From NCBI GenBank assembly GCA_000431315.1, contig HF989706.1:1-21518 (forward strand): a stretch of 21,518 nucleotides of DNA, in the 5' to 3' direction. Origin of the DNA: Brachyspira sp. CAG:484 (lineage in GTDB: Bacteria; Cyanobacteriota; Vampirovibrionia; Gastranaerophilales; Gastranaerophilaceae). The position numbers and the translations under genes were made by a program. The first letter of the stretch is position 1. The number at the start of each line of letters is the position of its first letter. Below are positions 9,301-16,145 of this stretch, one piece after another. The notes beneath the pieces are model-generated. The model ran no database searches. It worked only from the letters and a program-made list of their open reading frames with translations, and had not been told where the DNA came from.

Positions 9301-10225
9301 TGGTACAATGCTTCTGGTTGAAGCCGGTGCATTGGTACTCCGCGGTGATATGATTGCAACATTGGTATTTGAAAGACAAAAAACAGGCGACATCGTTCAA
9401 GGTTTGCCGAGAGTAGAAGAACTTCTTGAAGGTAGAAAACCGAAAGATTGTGCTATCCTTGCAGAAGAAGACGGTGTAGCTGAAATAGTTACAGATGAAG
9501 ATCTTCCTAGACTTTATCTTGTAAATGAAAACGGCAGAACTGAAATCAAATATGCAATTGATGCAAACATTATCGTACAGGATAAACAAAAAATCACTAA
9601 AGGTCAGCCTTTAACAAGCGGACCGTTGAACCCGCACGATGTAATCAGACTTTGCGGACCGGAAGCTGCCCAGCAGTATCTGGTAGACGAAGTACAGCGT
9701 GTATACCGTTCACAAGGTGTAGAAATTGCAGATAAACACGTTGAAATCATTGTTCGTCAGATGACTAAGAAAGTTAAAGTTGTTGACGCAGGTGATACAA
9801 CATTACTGCCTGGTGAGTTAGTTGAAGTTCAGCATTTTGAAAAAGAAAATGCTGATGTGGAAGAAAAAGGCGGAACACCTGCAACTTGTGAATATATGCT
9901 TTTAGGTATTACAAAAGCATCTTTGAATACCGAAAGCTTTATCTCAGCGGCATCATTCCAGGAAACAACAAGAATCCTTACAGAAGCTGCTGTTGACGGT
10001 AAGAAAGATATGCTACGCGGTTTGAAAGAAAACGTTATCATAGGTAGATTGATACCTGCAGGTACAGGTTTCCACCACCTTTCAAATGCTAACGAAGAAA
10101 AAGAACGCGAAGCCAGAAAACGTGCGGTAGCACAAAGAAATCAGGCAAGAAAACCATCTGCAATTTTGGAAGAAATTGAAGGTATGTTTGGCGCACCTGA
10201 TTTGAATATAACAGACGAAGAATAA
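6368..10225 (+). CDS. rpoC2: DNA-directed RNA polymerase subunit beta' (C-terminal part, split gene)
   Basis: This is the C-terminal half of split beta'. ATG 6368 is preferred over TTG 6353, because GAGGA at 6355-6359 overlaps that TTG and is correctly spaced for the ATG. The product is 1285 residues. The N-terminus (residues about 15-75, [20 protein letters not shown] and following) matches cyanobacterial RpoC2. The second zinc site is Cys223/Cys296/Cys303/Cys306. The bridge helix/trigger-loop block is [20 protein letters not shown] then HTGGVF. A very long insertion follows, from about residue 360 to 960, made of repeated beta-rich hybrid-motif-like segments: the SI3 insertion known from Cyanobacteria. 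The conserved C-terminal block resumes at [19 protein letters not shown] and ends with [19 protein letters not shown]. Inside SI3, residues 735-763 form an acidic, Asp/Ser-rich stretch that looks disordered. The gene ends the operon and is followed at once by a strong terminator. Confidence 0.98.
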   Translation: [1285 protein letters not shown]

Positions 10226-10245
10226 ATACTGGATGTTATAGAGAG

Positions 10246-10277
10246 AAAAAGACCTCAGACTTTCTGAGGTCTTTTTT
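10246..10277. terminator. Bidirectional intrinsic terminator between rpoC2 and the convergent pilin gene
   Basis: GACCTCAG (10251-10258), loop ACTTT, CTGAGGTC (10264-10271), followed by six T on the plus strand and preceded by AAAAA, which gives a T run on the minus strand. It therefore serves both the rpo operon and the minus-strand pilin gene, whose stop codon is at 10279-10281. Confidence 0.92.
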
Positions 10278-10278
10278 A

Positions 10279-11074
10279 TTAATAACTAACTTTAAACGGA
10301 TAATCATCAGGAATTTTCCAGCCGTTATATTGAATAATCGCAGTACAATATGCTCTATTTGTGTTACAACCGTAACTTCCGGTATATAAGCCTTTTTCTG
10401 TTCCATCCCAGGCATATTTGTATGGCTCAAACCCTTTATTTACATGATGACGCCATTCTACATTATTATCTTTTCCATTTGAGCCGTCACCTCCGGGCAT
10501 AAAGATAAAAAGGAAACAACACTTTCCTCGGCTTTTTTCGCTAGAACCATATTTTTTTATACATTTGTCCGGATCTGTTGTGTAAAATTCCCAATCTCTC
10601 ATATTTTCTCTCTGTATTCCTTTTAATGCACTGCCATCTGCAAACATAAATATTGGCAGCCCGTTGCTATCATACTTAACTCCAACTGTTTTCATATAAG
10701 GGGCAATATATTTTTTCCACCATTTTTCATCAATAGAGCTGCCAAGAATAGGCTTTCCCTCTTCATCTGTTTCAATCTTATTAGTATCTTGATACCAGTA
10801 TTTTCTATCCCCGTAATCTTTTTCAGCAAGCATAACTGCCTGATTTATAGCGGAGTAGAATTTTTTCAGTCTTGTTTCTACAACCAGATTTGTGTGTTTT
10901 TGTACCAATGTCGGCAGTGTCATAGCAGCGACAACACCAATGATACCAAGAGTAATTAAAACTTCCGCTAAGGTAAACGCGGAACGGGATAATCCCGAAG
11001 CGTGAAAAAGCCCGCCGGCACTATCTAAGCCCCCCCCCCCTCTTTGAATTTGCAGCTATAATTGTATTTTGCAT
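10279..11074 (-). CDS. Type IV pilin-like protein, phase-OFF as assembled (11-G tract shifts the frame)
   Basis: The minus-strand start ATG at 11074 has a near-perfect ribosome binding site, AAGGAGG (11081-11087), six bases away. The frame reads MQNTIIAANSKR, enters the G tract (11030-11040) and, with 11 G, stops almost at once (GGG CTT AGA TAG). The pilin body, in another frame, has AFTLAEVLITLGIIGVVAA from about 10980 down, then a soluble domain with several cysteines, ending in GWKIPDDYPFKVSY, similar to the left pilin. In the body's frame as assembled there is no usable start upstream: a TAG precedes the tract. With 10 (or 13) G the two parts fuse into a 264-residue prepilin (10 G) with a 32-residue leader. 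The body has no internal stops or decay, so this is best read as a switchable OFF state rather than a dead pseudogene. A one-base assembly error in the tract is the alternative. Confidence 0.85.
11030..11040 (-). repeat. Poly-G tract on the minus strand (11 C as written), phase-variation site
   Basis: An uninterrupted run of 11 lies in codons 12-15 of the minus-strand pilin gene, between its start and its prepilin cleavage site. Tract length mod 3 decides whether the gene is read: 10 or 13 is ON, 11 or 12 is OFF. Confidence 0.85.
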
Positions 11075-11080
11075 ATATAT

Positions 11081-11123
11081 CCTCCTTCTATTTTTATATT
11101 AACATATTTTCATTTATATTCAA
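11081..11123 (-). promoter_or_regulatory. Ribosome binding site and putative promoter of the phase-variable pilin
   Basis: Minus strand: a full AAGGAGG Shine-Dalgarno at 11081-11087 lies six bases from ATG 11074. Upstream, a TTGAAT-like -35 and an AATATA-like -10 about 17 nt apart lie in very AT-rich DNA. The ribosome binding site is clear; the promoter is tentative. Confidence 0.5.
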
Positions 11124-11211
11124 GTCTTAAGCTAAATTTCTAAATATTACGGGTGATTTTGTAAAAGTTTACAACAGTTTCTTCCGATATTTCCATTGAA
11201 AGCGAGGATGT

Positions 11212-11376
11212 ATGGCTAGAATTATTGAAGGTGAACGGAGGATTATCAAGATGTCAGTTGATGATGTTTTGAATATTGTCCGCGAATATCAGGTTATTAC
11301 TCACAAATCCTGCTGTTACGAGCATACGCGGGAGCTTTTGGAAAAAGCAGACTTTTTTATTCCGGAAGATTTATAA
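11212..11376 (+). CDS. Small protein of unknown function (54 or 41 aa)
   Basis: A short frame begins at ATG 11212, with GAGG at 11204-11207 four bases upstream, and encodes 54 residues. An internal ATG at 11251 has a better spaced GGAGG (11237-11241) and would give 41 residues. The peptide is charged, with a CC pair in the middle (HKSCCYEHTRELL) and an acidic end (FFIPEDL). It has no signal peptide or membrane segment. It lies between the divergent pilin gene and the thioredoxin gene, in its own transcription direction toward the latter. I do not recognise the family. It is supported by codon-like composition and two candidate ribosome binding sites only. Confidence 0.5.
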   Translation: MARIIEGERRIIKMSVDDVLNIVREYQVITHKSCCYEHTRELLEKADFFIPEDL

Positions 11377-11455
11377 AAAGGATTAGTCCGGTCTGCTAAT
11401 AGCACAACTCTCTTTTTCGTTTATGATATGATTAAATTGAAAAGGAGAGTTTCTT

Positions 11456-11848
11456 ATGAAAAAAAATCTAATCACTGTTTTACTGGTATTTATTATTCCA
11501 CTGGTGGCTTACTTTGTTTTGAATAAATCAGTTGATAATCCTGTAAACGTTGCAGATGCAACAACAAACAAACCTCAGGTTATCAAATTTACATCAGCAA
11601 TGTGTCTGGATTGTCAGGAAATGAACAAGATTATTAAAGAAATTTTTCCTAAATATCAGGACAGAATTCTGTTAATCGAAATCCCGGTTCAGGATGGTAA
11701 AGCCTTTACTCAGGAACAGATAAAAAAATATAACGTAACTCTTGTACCTACAATTATCCTGCTTGATTCTAACGGCAAACAGGTAAAAAGAATTGAAGGT
11801 GCTATACCAAAAGAAGAAATGGAAAGTTATTTAGAAGGTCTTAAATAA
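11456..11848 (+). CDS. Membrane-anchored thioredoxin-like protein
   Basis: A thiol-disulphide oxidoreductase is predicted to act outside the cytoplasmic membrane. Residues 4-22 form one hydrophobic signal-anchor. The thioredoxin fold follows, with the redox motif Cys50-Leu-Asp-Cys53 in KFTSAMCLDC and the cis-proline at Pro98 (VTLVPTI). The length (130 aa) is that of a minimal thioredoxin domain plus anchor. AAGGAG lies before ATG 11456. Its stop overlaps the next start by one base (TAATG), so it is translationally coupled to the CcdA-like gene, the usual electron donor for such proteins. Substrates are unknown. Candidates are exported cysteine-rich proteins such as the multi-cysteine pilins of this window (inference). 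Confidence 0.85.
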   Translation: MKKNLITVLLVFIIPLVAYFVLNKSVDNPVNVADATTNKPQVIKFTSAMCLDCQEMNKIIKEIFPKYQDRILLIEIPVQDGKAFTQEQIKKYNVTLVPTIILLDSNGKQVKRIEGAIPKEEMESYLEGLK

Positions 11849-12552
11849 TGACAAATTATGTTGATTTATTTACAGGAAATACAAGTATAATGCTATTATT
11901 TGCTCTCTCGTTTCTGGGAGGGCTGATAGCATCTATATCACCTTGCTCTCTGGCAATGCTTCCTATTATTATAGGTTATGTGGGCGGTTATTCAGACAAC
12001 AAACCGTTTAAAACTTTTCTTCAGTTAGTATTTTTTATATTAGGTACGGCAATTGTATTTTCGGTAATAGGAATAATTTGTGCTATTACCGGCAAAGTCT
12101 TTGTATCAGCCGGAGGTTCTTATTTCAGCATAATAATAGCAAGTATTGTTATGGTAATGGGATTAAAGCTTGTTGGTTTTCTTGATTTTGATATTCCTGT
12201 ATTGATTAAAGAAATGCCTAAAGGCGATAGTCATAGTATATTTTTCTATCCGCTTATACTTGGCGGAGTGTTTGCGTTAGCGGGAACACCTTGTTCTACG
12301 CCAATTCTTGCTGCAATTATGGCTTTTGCTTCACTTTCTGCAAGTCTTGTTCAAGCTGTTATAATGCTGTTTCTTTTTTCGCTCGGGCAGGGATTAATCC
12401 TTGTGCTTGCCGGTGTTTTGACTTCAAAGTTGAAAACATGGAAAAATTTTTATAAGCTTTCAGATATTCTTCTCAAAATAAGCGGTGTATTATTGATACT
12501 TACTTCATTATATATTTTTTATAAGATTTTCGCTCCTCTTATTGTAAAATAG
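11848..12552 (+). CDS. ccdA: CcdA/DsbD-type transmembrane thiol-disulphide transporter
   Basis: This polytopic membrane protein carries reducing equivalents from cytoplasmic thioredoxin to extracytoplasmic thioredoxin-like proteins. It has 234 residues with about six hydrophobic helices and the two family cysteines: Cys33 in SPCSLAMLP and Cys149 in AGTPCSTPIL. The two halves show the internal pseudo-symmetry typical of the family. The size fits CcdA, not full DsbD, because there are no periplasmic alpha or gamma domains; the preceding gene supplies the thioredoxin part. The one-base overlap with that gene implies coupled translation. In cytochrome-making bacteria it serves cytochrome c maturation, but no such genes are visible here, so the actual substrate is open. 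Confidence 0.88.
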   Translation: MTNYVDLFTGNTSIMLLFALSFLGGLIASISPCSLAMLPIIIGYVGGYSDNKPFKTFLQLVFFILGTAIVFSVIGIICAITGKVFVSAGGSYFSIIIASIVMVMGLKLVGFLDFDIPVLIKEMPKGDSHSIFFYPLILGGVFALAGTPCSTPILAAIMAFASLSASLVQAVIMLFLFSLGQGLILVLAGVLTSKLKTWKNFYKLSDILLKISGVLLILTSLYIFYKIFAPLIVK

Positions 12553-12601
12553 GCTTCTATGGTGTACAATATGTGCATATAGAGGACTAAGGAGAAAAAT
12601 A

Positions 12602-13063
12602 ATGAAAACATATGAAGGCCAGCTTGTAGCAGGAGATGAAAAATTCTGTATAATAATATCAAGATTTAATGATTTTATAGGTTCAAAACTGCTTTCAGGC
12701 GCGGTTGATGAATTAAGAAGACATGGAGTAAACCCTGAAAATATTGATATTGTGAAAGTTCCTGGAGCTTTTGAAATTCCTCTGCTGGCTTTAAAATGTG
12801 CAAAGACAAAAAAGTATGATGCAATTATTACACTTGGCGCGATTATTAAAGGTGCAACAGCACATTTTGACTATGTAAGTGCAGAACTATCAAAAGGTAT
12901 AGCTCAGGTAAGCCTGCAAACAGAAACCCCTGTTATTTTCGGAGTGTTAACTACAGAAAATATCGAACAGGCTATCGAAAGAGCCGGAACAAAAGCCGGG
13001 AATAAAGGCTCTGAAGCTGCAAAAGCTGCTATCGAAATGGCAAACTTAATTAAGACTATTTAG
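12602..13063 (+). CDS. ribH: 6,7-dimethyl-8-ribityllumazine synthase
   Basis: This enzyme condenses 5-amino-6-ribitylamino-uracil with 3,4-dihydroxy-2-butanone 4-phosphate, the penultimate step of riboflavin synthesis, in the cytoplasm. The 153 residues have the standard length and motifs: RFND near residue 21, VPGAFEIP at 53-60, GAIIKGATAHFDYV at 79-92 with catalytic His88, and the C-terminal NKGSEAA. AAGGAG lies shortly before ATG 12602. It is 49 nt after the CcdA-like gene and 31 nt before murQ, so probably operonic. The other rib genes are not in this window; ribH stands apart from them here. Confidence 0.97.
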   Translation: MKTYEGQLVAGDEKFCIIISRFNDFIGSKLLSGAVDELRRHGVNPENIDIVKVPGAFEIPLLALKCAKTKKYDAIITLGAIIKGATAHFDYVSAELSKGIAQVSLQTETPVIFGVLTTENIEQAIERAGTKAGNKGSEAAKAAIEMANLIKTI

Positions 13064-13094
13064 TGTTTATTAATTTTATAAAAAGGGGGTTCCT

Positions 13095-13991
13095 ATGAGT
13101 GAAGTAATTACAGAATACAGTAATGAAAACACAAAAGACATTGACATTTTATCTACCATAGATATGGTGAGAAAAATGAATGAAGAAGACAAACTTGTTG
13201 CTCTTGCAGTAGAAGATGCCACGCCGGAAATTGCTAAAGCTATAGATTTAATTGCCAAACAATTTTTAAAAGGCGGCAGATTGTTTTACTTTGGTGCAGG
13301 TACATCAGGAAGACTTGGTATTCTGGATGCTTCCGAATGTCCTCCAACATTCAGCGTTTCACCTGATATGGTTCAGGGAATTATTGCCGGCGGTGATAAG
13401 GCTATCCGAACATCTGTTGAAGGTGCTGAGGATAATTTTGAACAGGGCAGGGAAGATGCAAAAGTCTTAACAGATAAAGATGTTGCGGTTGTAATTTCGG
13501 CAAGCGGAAACCCTAAGTATCTTTTGGGTGTCCTCGATTATGCAGAGCAGATTGGCGCTAAAACAATCGGAATTACCTGCAACTCTCAGGGCAGAATTGC
13601 AGAAGAAGCAGGACTTGTAATTTGTGCAGAGGTAGGTCCGGAGGTTATAGCAGGTTCAAGCAGGCTTAAAGCAGGCACTGCCCAGAAAATGATTTTGAAT
13701 ATGTTAACTACCGGTTCAATGATTAAAATTGGTAAAACGTATGAGAACTTTATGATTGATCTTCAGGCAGTTAATGAAAAATTAAAAGACAGGGCAATCA
13801 GAATTGTAGCGCAGATTGCCGGAGTTTCTCACAGCGAAGCTTTAGCTTCTTTATTGAAGACTAATTGGGAAATTAAAACTTCGATTATTTCTATAAAGAT
13901 GGGTATAGATGCTGATGAGGCAAGAGAAGAGTTAAGACGACATGGCGGAGTTTTGAGAAAAATTCTAAAATCATCAGAACTTTCGGTATAG
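13095..13991 (+). CDS. murQ: N-acetylmuramic acid 6-phosphate etherase
   Basis: This enzyme cleaves the lactyl ether of MurNAc-6-phosphate to GlcNAc-6-phosphate and D-lactate in peptidoglycan recycling. The 298 residues form a SIS-type sugar-isomerase fold with GAGTSGRLGILDASECPPTF at 67-86. The catalytic acid/base pair known from E. coli (Glu83/Glu114) corresponds to Glu81 (SECPPTF) and Glu109 (SVEGAED). The C-terminal LRRHGGVLRKIL is typical. A run of G (AAAAGGGGGTT) supplies the ribosome binding site before ATG 13095. gpsA follows 13 nt after its stop. No MurNAc phosphotransferase or anhydro-MurNAc kinase gene is nearby, so the source of its substrate is not shown here. Confidence 0.95.
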   Translation: MSEVITEYSNENTKDIDILSTIDMVRKMNEEDKLVALAVEDATPEIAKAIDLIAKQFLKGGRLFYFGAGTSGRLGILDASECPPTFSVSPDMVQGIIAGGDKAIRTSVEGAEDNFEQGREDAKVLTDKDVAVVISASGNPKYLLGVLDYAEQIGAKTIGITCNSQGRIAEEAGLVICAEVGPEVIAGSSRLKAGTAQKMILNMLTTGSMIKIGKTYENFMIDLQAVNEKLKDRAIRIVAQIAGVSHSEALASLLKTNWEIKTSIISIKMGIDADEAREELRRHGGVLRKILKSSELSV

Positions 13992-14004
13992 GGGGCTTAT
14001 AGAT

Positions 14005-15006
14005 ATGAAATTAACAGTACTTGGTGCAGGATGTTGGGGGCTCACATTAGCATGGCTTTTGACAGATAACTTTGAAGAAGTAACAGTTTGGGGCAGAGAA
14101 CAGGATTTGTCCGATGATTTGATAAACAGCAAACACTGTTCAAAACCTCTGGAGGTTCAGCTTGCCGATAAAGTTGAAATTACTTCTGATATGGAAGCTG
14201 CCATCAGCGGTGCAGATATAATTTTGAATGTTGTTGCCACATCAGGCACAAGAAGCGTTTGTGAGAATTTGAAAAAATCCGGAATTAAATCCGAACAAAT
14301 TCTGGTTAATGCTTCAAAAGGGATTGAGCTTCCGTCATTGATGAGAATGTCAGAGGTTATTAAAGATGTTTTGCCCCAGCAGAAACTTGTAATTCTTTCT
14401 GGTCCTACACTAGCAAAAGAAGTTTTGCAAGGGCTGCCGACAGCTGCATCAGTTGCTTCTGAAGATATTGAAACCGCAGAGTTTGTTCAAAAAGCATGCA
14501 GTGTGCCGGGTAAATTCAGACTTTATACAAATAGTGATGTAATCGGGGTTGAGCTTGGTGGAAGCTTAAAGAATGTAATAGCAATTGCCTCAGGTTTTGC
14601 TCATGAAATGGGGTTGGGTGATAACTGTGCAGGAACACTTTTGACCCGCGGAATGGCAGAAATTGTTCGTGTAAGTATTAACCTTGGTGCAAATCCGTCA
14701 ACTCTGTACGGGCTTTCCGGTATGGGGGATTTGATTGCAACCTGCTCAAGTCCGATGTCCAGAAATTATACAGTAGGCTCTATGTTAGCTAAAGGTAAAA
14801 AAGTTGATGATATTCTAAAAGAACTTGGGTCTGTTGCTGAAGGTGTAAAAACCTCAAAAGCTATTTGCGAACTTGCCAAAAAACTGGATATTGATGTTCC
14901 GATTTCCAATGCTATTTATGAAGCTGTTTACACTGATATTACGCCAAAAGAACTTTTGGCTAAGTTAATGAATAGGAAACTGAAAGAAGAAGAAAGATAC
15001 GTATAA
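14005..15006 (+). CDS. gpsA: Glycerol-3-phosphate dehydrogenase [NAD(P)+]
   Basis: It reduces dihydroxyacetone phosphate to sn-glycerol 3-phosphate, the backbone for membrane phospholipids, in the cytoplasm. The 333 residues match the family. The N-terminal dinucleotide-binding motif is GAGCWG (7-12), with Cys where many homologues have Ser or Ala. Substrate and catalytic residues include Lys106 (NASKGIE) and Lys189 (GGSLKNVIAIASG). The GLSGMGDLIATC block and NYTVG are present. ATG 14005 is preceded by GGGGG at 13990-13994. RicT starts two bases after its stop, so the two are tightly coupled. Confidence 0.96.
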   Translation: MKLTVLGAGCWGLTLAWLLTDNFEEVTVWGREQDLSDDLINSKHCSKPLEVQLADKVEITSDMEAAISGADIILNVVATSGTRSVCENLKKSGIKSEQILVNASKGIELPSLMRMSEVIKDVLPQQKLVILSGPTLAKEVLQGLPTAASVASEDIETAEFVQKACSVPGKFRLYTNSDVIGVELGGSLKNVIAIASGFAHEMGLGDNCAGTLLTRGMAEIVRVSINLGANPSTLYGLSGMGDLIATCSSPMSRNYTVGSMLAKGKKVDDILKELGSVAEGVKTSKAICELAKKLDIDVPISNAIYEAVYTDITPKELLAKLMNRKLKEEERYV

Positions 15007-15008
15007 TA

Positions 15009-15935
15009 ATGAAATATGCAGTCAGATATTTGAAAAACACATTTTATCCCATTAAAGTTCCTGATACAATGCACGTTGAGGAAGGGCAGCTTGTTATTGT
15101 AAGAACTGATAAAGGCGAAGAGGCTCTGAAAGTTGAACTTGTCAGCCCGCAGGTGTCAAAAGCCTGGGAAAACTCAGACATCAAACCAGAACCTTTGCCT
15201 GTAATAAGAGTTTGCTCGCAAAGAGATTTACAAACTCTGGATGAAATTAAAAAAGAAGAAGTTGAATCGTTTTTTAAATGTCAGGCGCTGGTTAGGCAAC
15301 ACAAGCTTAATATGAATTTAGTCCAGTGCCGTATAACTTTTGACAGAAGAAAGATAACTTTCTACTATACTGCACCGGAGAGAGTAGATTTCAGGGCGCT
15401 TTTGAAAGATTTAACACAGGTTTTCACACGTGTGAGAATTGATTTAAGACACATAGGCGTAAGAGATGAAACTTCTATTCTTGAAGGCGTTGGTATATGC
15501 GGCAGACCTTTCTGCTGTTCATCATTTTTGCGTAAATTTGCGACAATTAACGTTAAGCTGGCTAAAGATCAGGGAATGCCGATTGCTCCCGGTAAAATTT
15601 CCGGCACATGCGGACGTCTATTATGTTGCCTTACTTACGAATATTCAAATTATATTGACGCTGCAAAAGGTATGCCGCCTATCGGCTCATCAGTTATGAC
15701 TCCGGACGGATTGGGCAAAGTATGTTTCCTCCAATTCCTCAATGGTACTGTTGCAGTTAAGATGGAAGACGGCAAGACAAAAGAATTTAGCAAAACCGAT
15801 ATTGAAATGGTTGATGCTGATGTAAATGTAGAAATTGATGTTCCTGTTATAAATAACGCATATCCTGAAGATGATGCTAATATAGATATTAGACAGCTCG
15901 AAGATGACAGAAACAGTTCTACCGGAAATGTATAA
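15009..15935 (+). CDS. ricT: PSP1 / RicT (YaaT) family protein
   Basis: RicT is the 'stage 0 sporulation' YaaT family. In Bacillus it forms the RicAFT complex that binds Fe-S clusters and assists RNase Y in RNA processing; outside Firmicutes its role is less clear. The 308 residues include the PSP1 core with RIDLRHIGVRDETSILEGVG (about 143-162) and the conserved cysteines Cys164, Cys169, Cys170, Cys201, Cys206 and Cys207 (GICGRPFCC and GTCGRLLCC), which are cluster-ligand candidates. The C-terminal tail from about residue 265 is acidic and variable. ATG 15009 follows the gpsA stop by two bases with no clear Shine-Dalgarno, suggesting translational coupling. It is the last gene of the 11456-15935 run. 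No partners RicA/RicF and no sporulation genes are seen here. Confidence 0.9.
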   Translation: MKYAVRYLKNTFYPIKVPDTMHVEEGQLVIVRTDKGEEALKVELVSPQVSKAWENSDIKPEPLPVIRVCSQRDLQTLDEIKKEEVESFFKCQALVRQHKLNMNLVQCRITFDRRKITFYYTAPERVDFRALLKDLTQVFTRVRIDLRHIGVRDETSILEGVGICGRPFCCSSFLRKFATINVKLAKDQGMPIAPGKISGTCGRLLCCLTYEYSNYIDAAKGMPPIGSSVMTPDGLGKVCFLQFLNGTVAVKMEDGKTKEFSKTDIEMVDADVNVEIDVPVINNAYPEDDANIDIRQLEDDRNSSTGNV

Positions 15936-16083
15936 ATTTCTTACTGTTGTATTTGCAACAAGTATCAAATGTAACAAATTGTAACAAGTTATTAAAGTTT
16001 TTTCCTGAATATGCCGTAATAAATAATATGGGAAATAAGGGAACACCAAAAAGGGAAAAAATGAAAAAGACTAAACAATGATA

Positions 16084-16113
16084 CCTGAGCAGGTCAAAGC
16101 GCTCAGGTTTTTT
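16084..16113 (+). terminator. Intrinsic terminator ending the trx-ccdA-ribH-murQ-gpsA-ricT run
   Basis: CCTGAGC (16084-16090) and GCTCAGG (16101-16107) form a 7-bp stem followed by TTTTTT. It has no T run in the other direction, so it acts on plus-strand transcripts only. The 210 nt between ricT and the next gene otherwise hold only AT-rich sequence with TGTAACAA-like repeats. Confidence 0.9.
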
Positions 16114-16145
16114 ATTGTATATAATTATTTATTGTCCCTGGCAAA

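Noticed and set aside
4632..10225. rpoC broken by a frameshift into two pieces
   Set aside because: Both halves have proper starts and ribosome binding sites and correspond to the known cyanobacterial rpoC1/rpoC2 split.
11030..11040. Internal G/C tract as a sequencing artefact
   Set aside because: It is flanked on both sides by parts of the same gene (start with ribosome binding site, and prepilin body). Only its exact length by one or two bases is doubtful.
15940..15995. CRISPR-like or iteron repeats around TGTAACAA
   Set aside because: Only two or three short AT-rich copies with irregular spacing; no array structure.
16028..16081. A 17-codon lysine-rich frame (MGNKGTPKREKMKKTKQ) just before the terminator at 16084
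   Set aside because: No Shine-Dalgarno and too short to judge. A conserved small basic protein is possible but unsupported.
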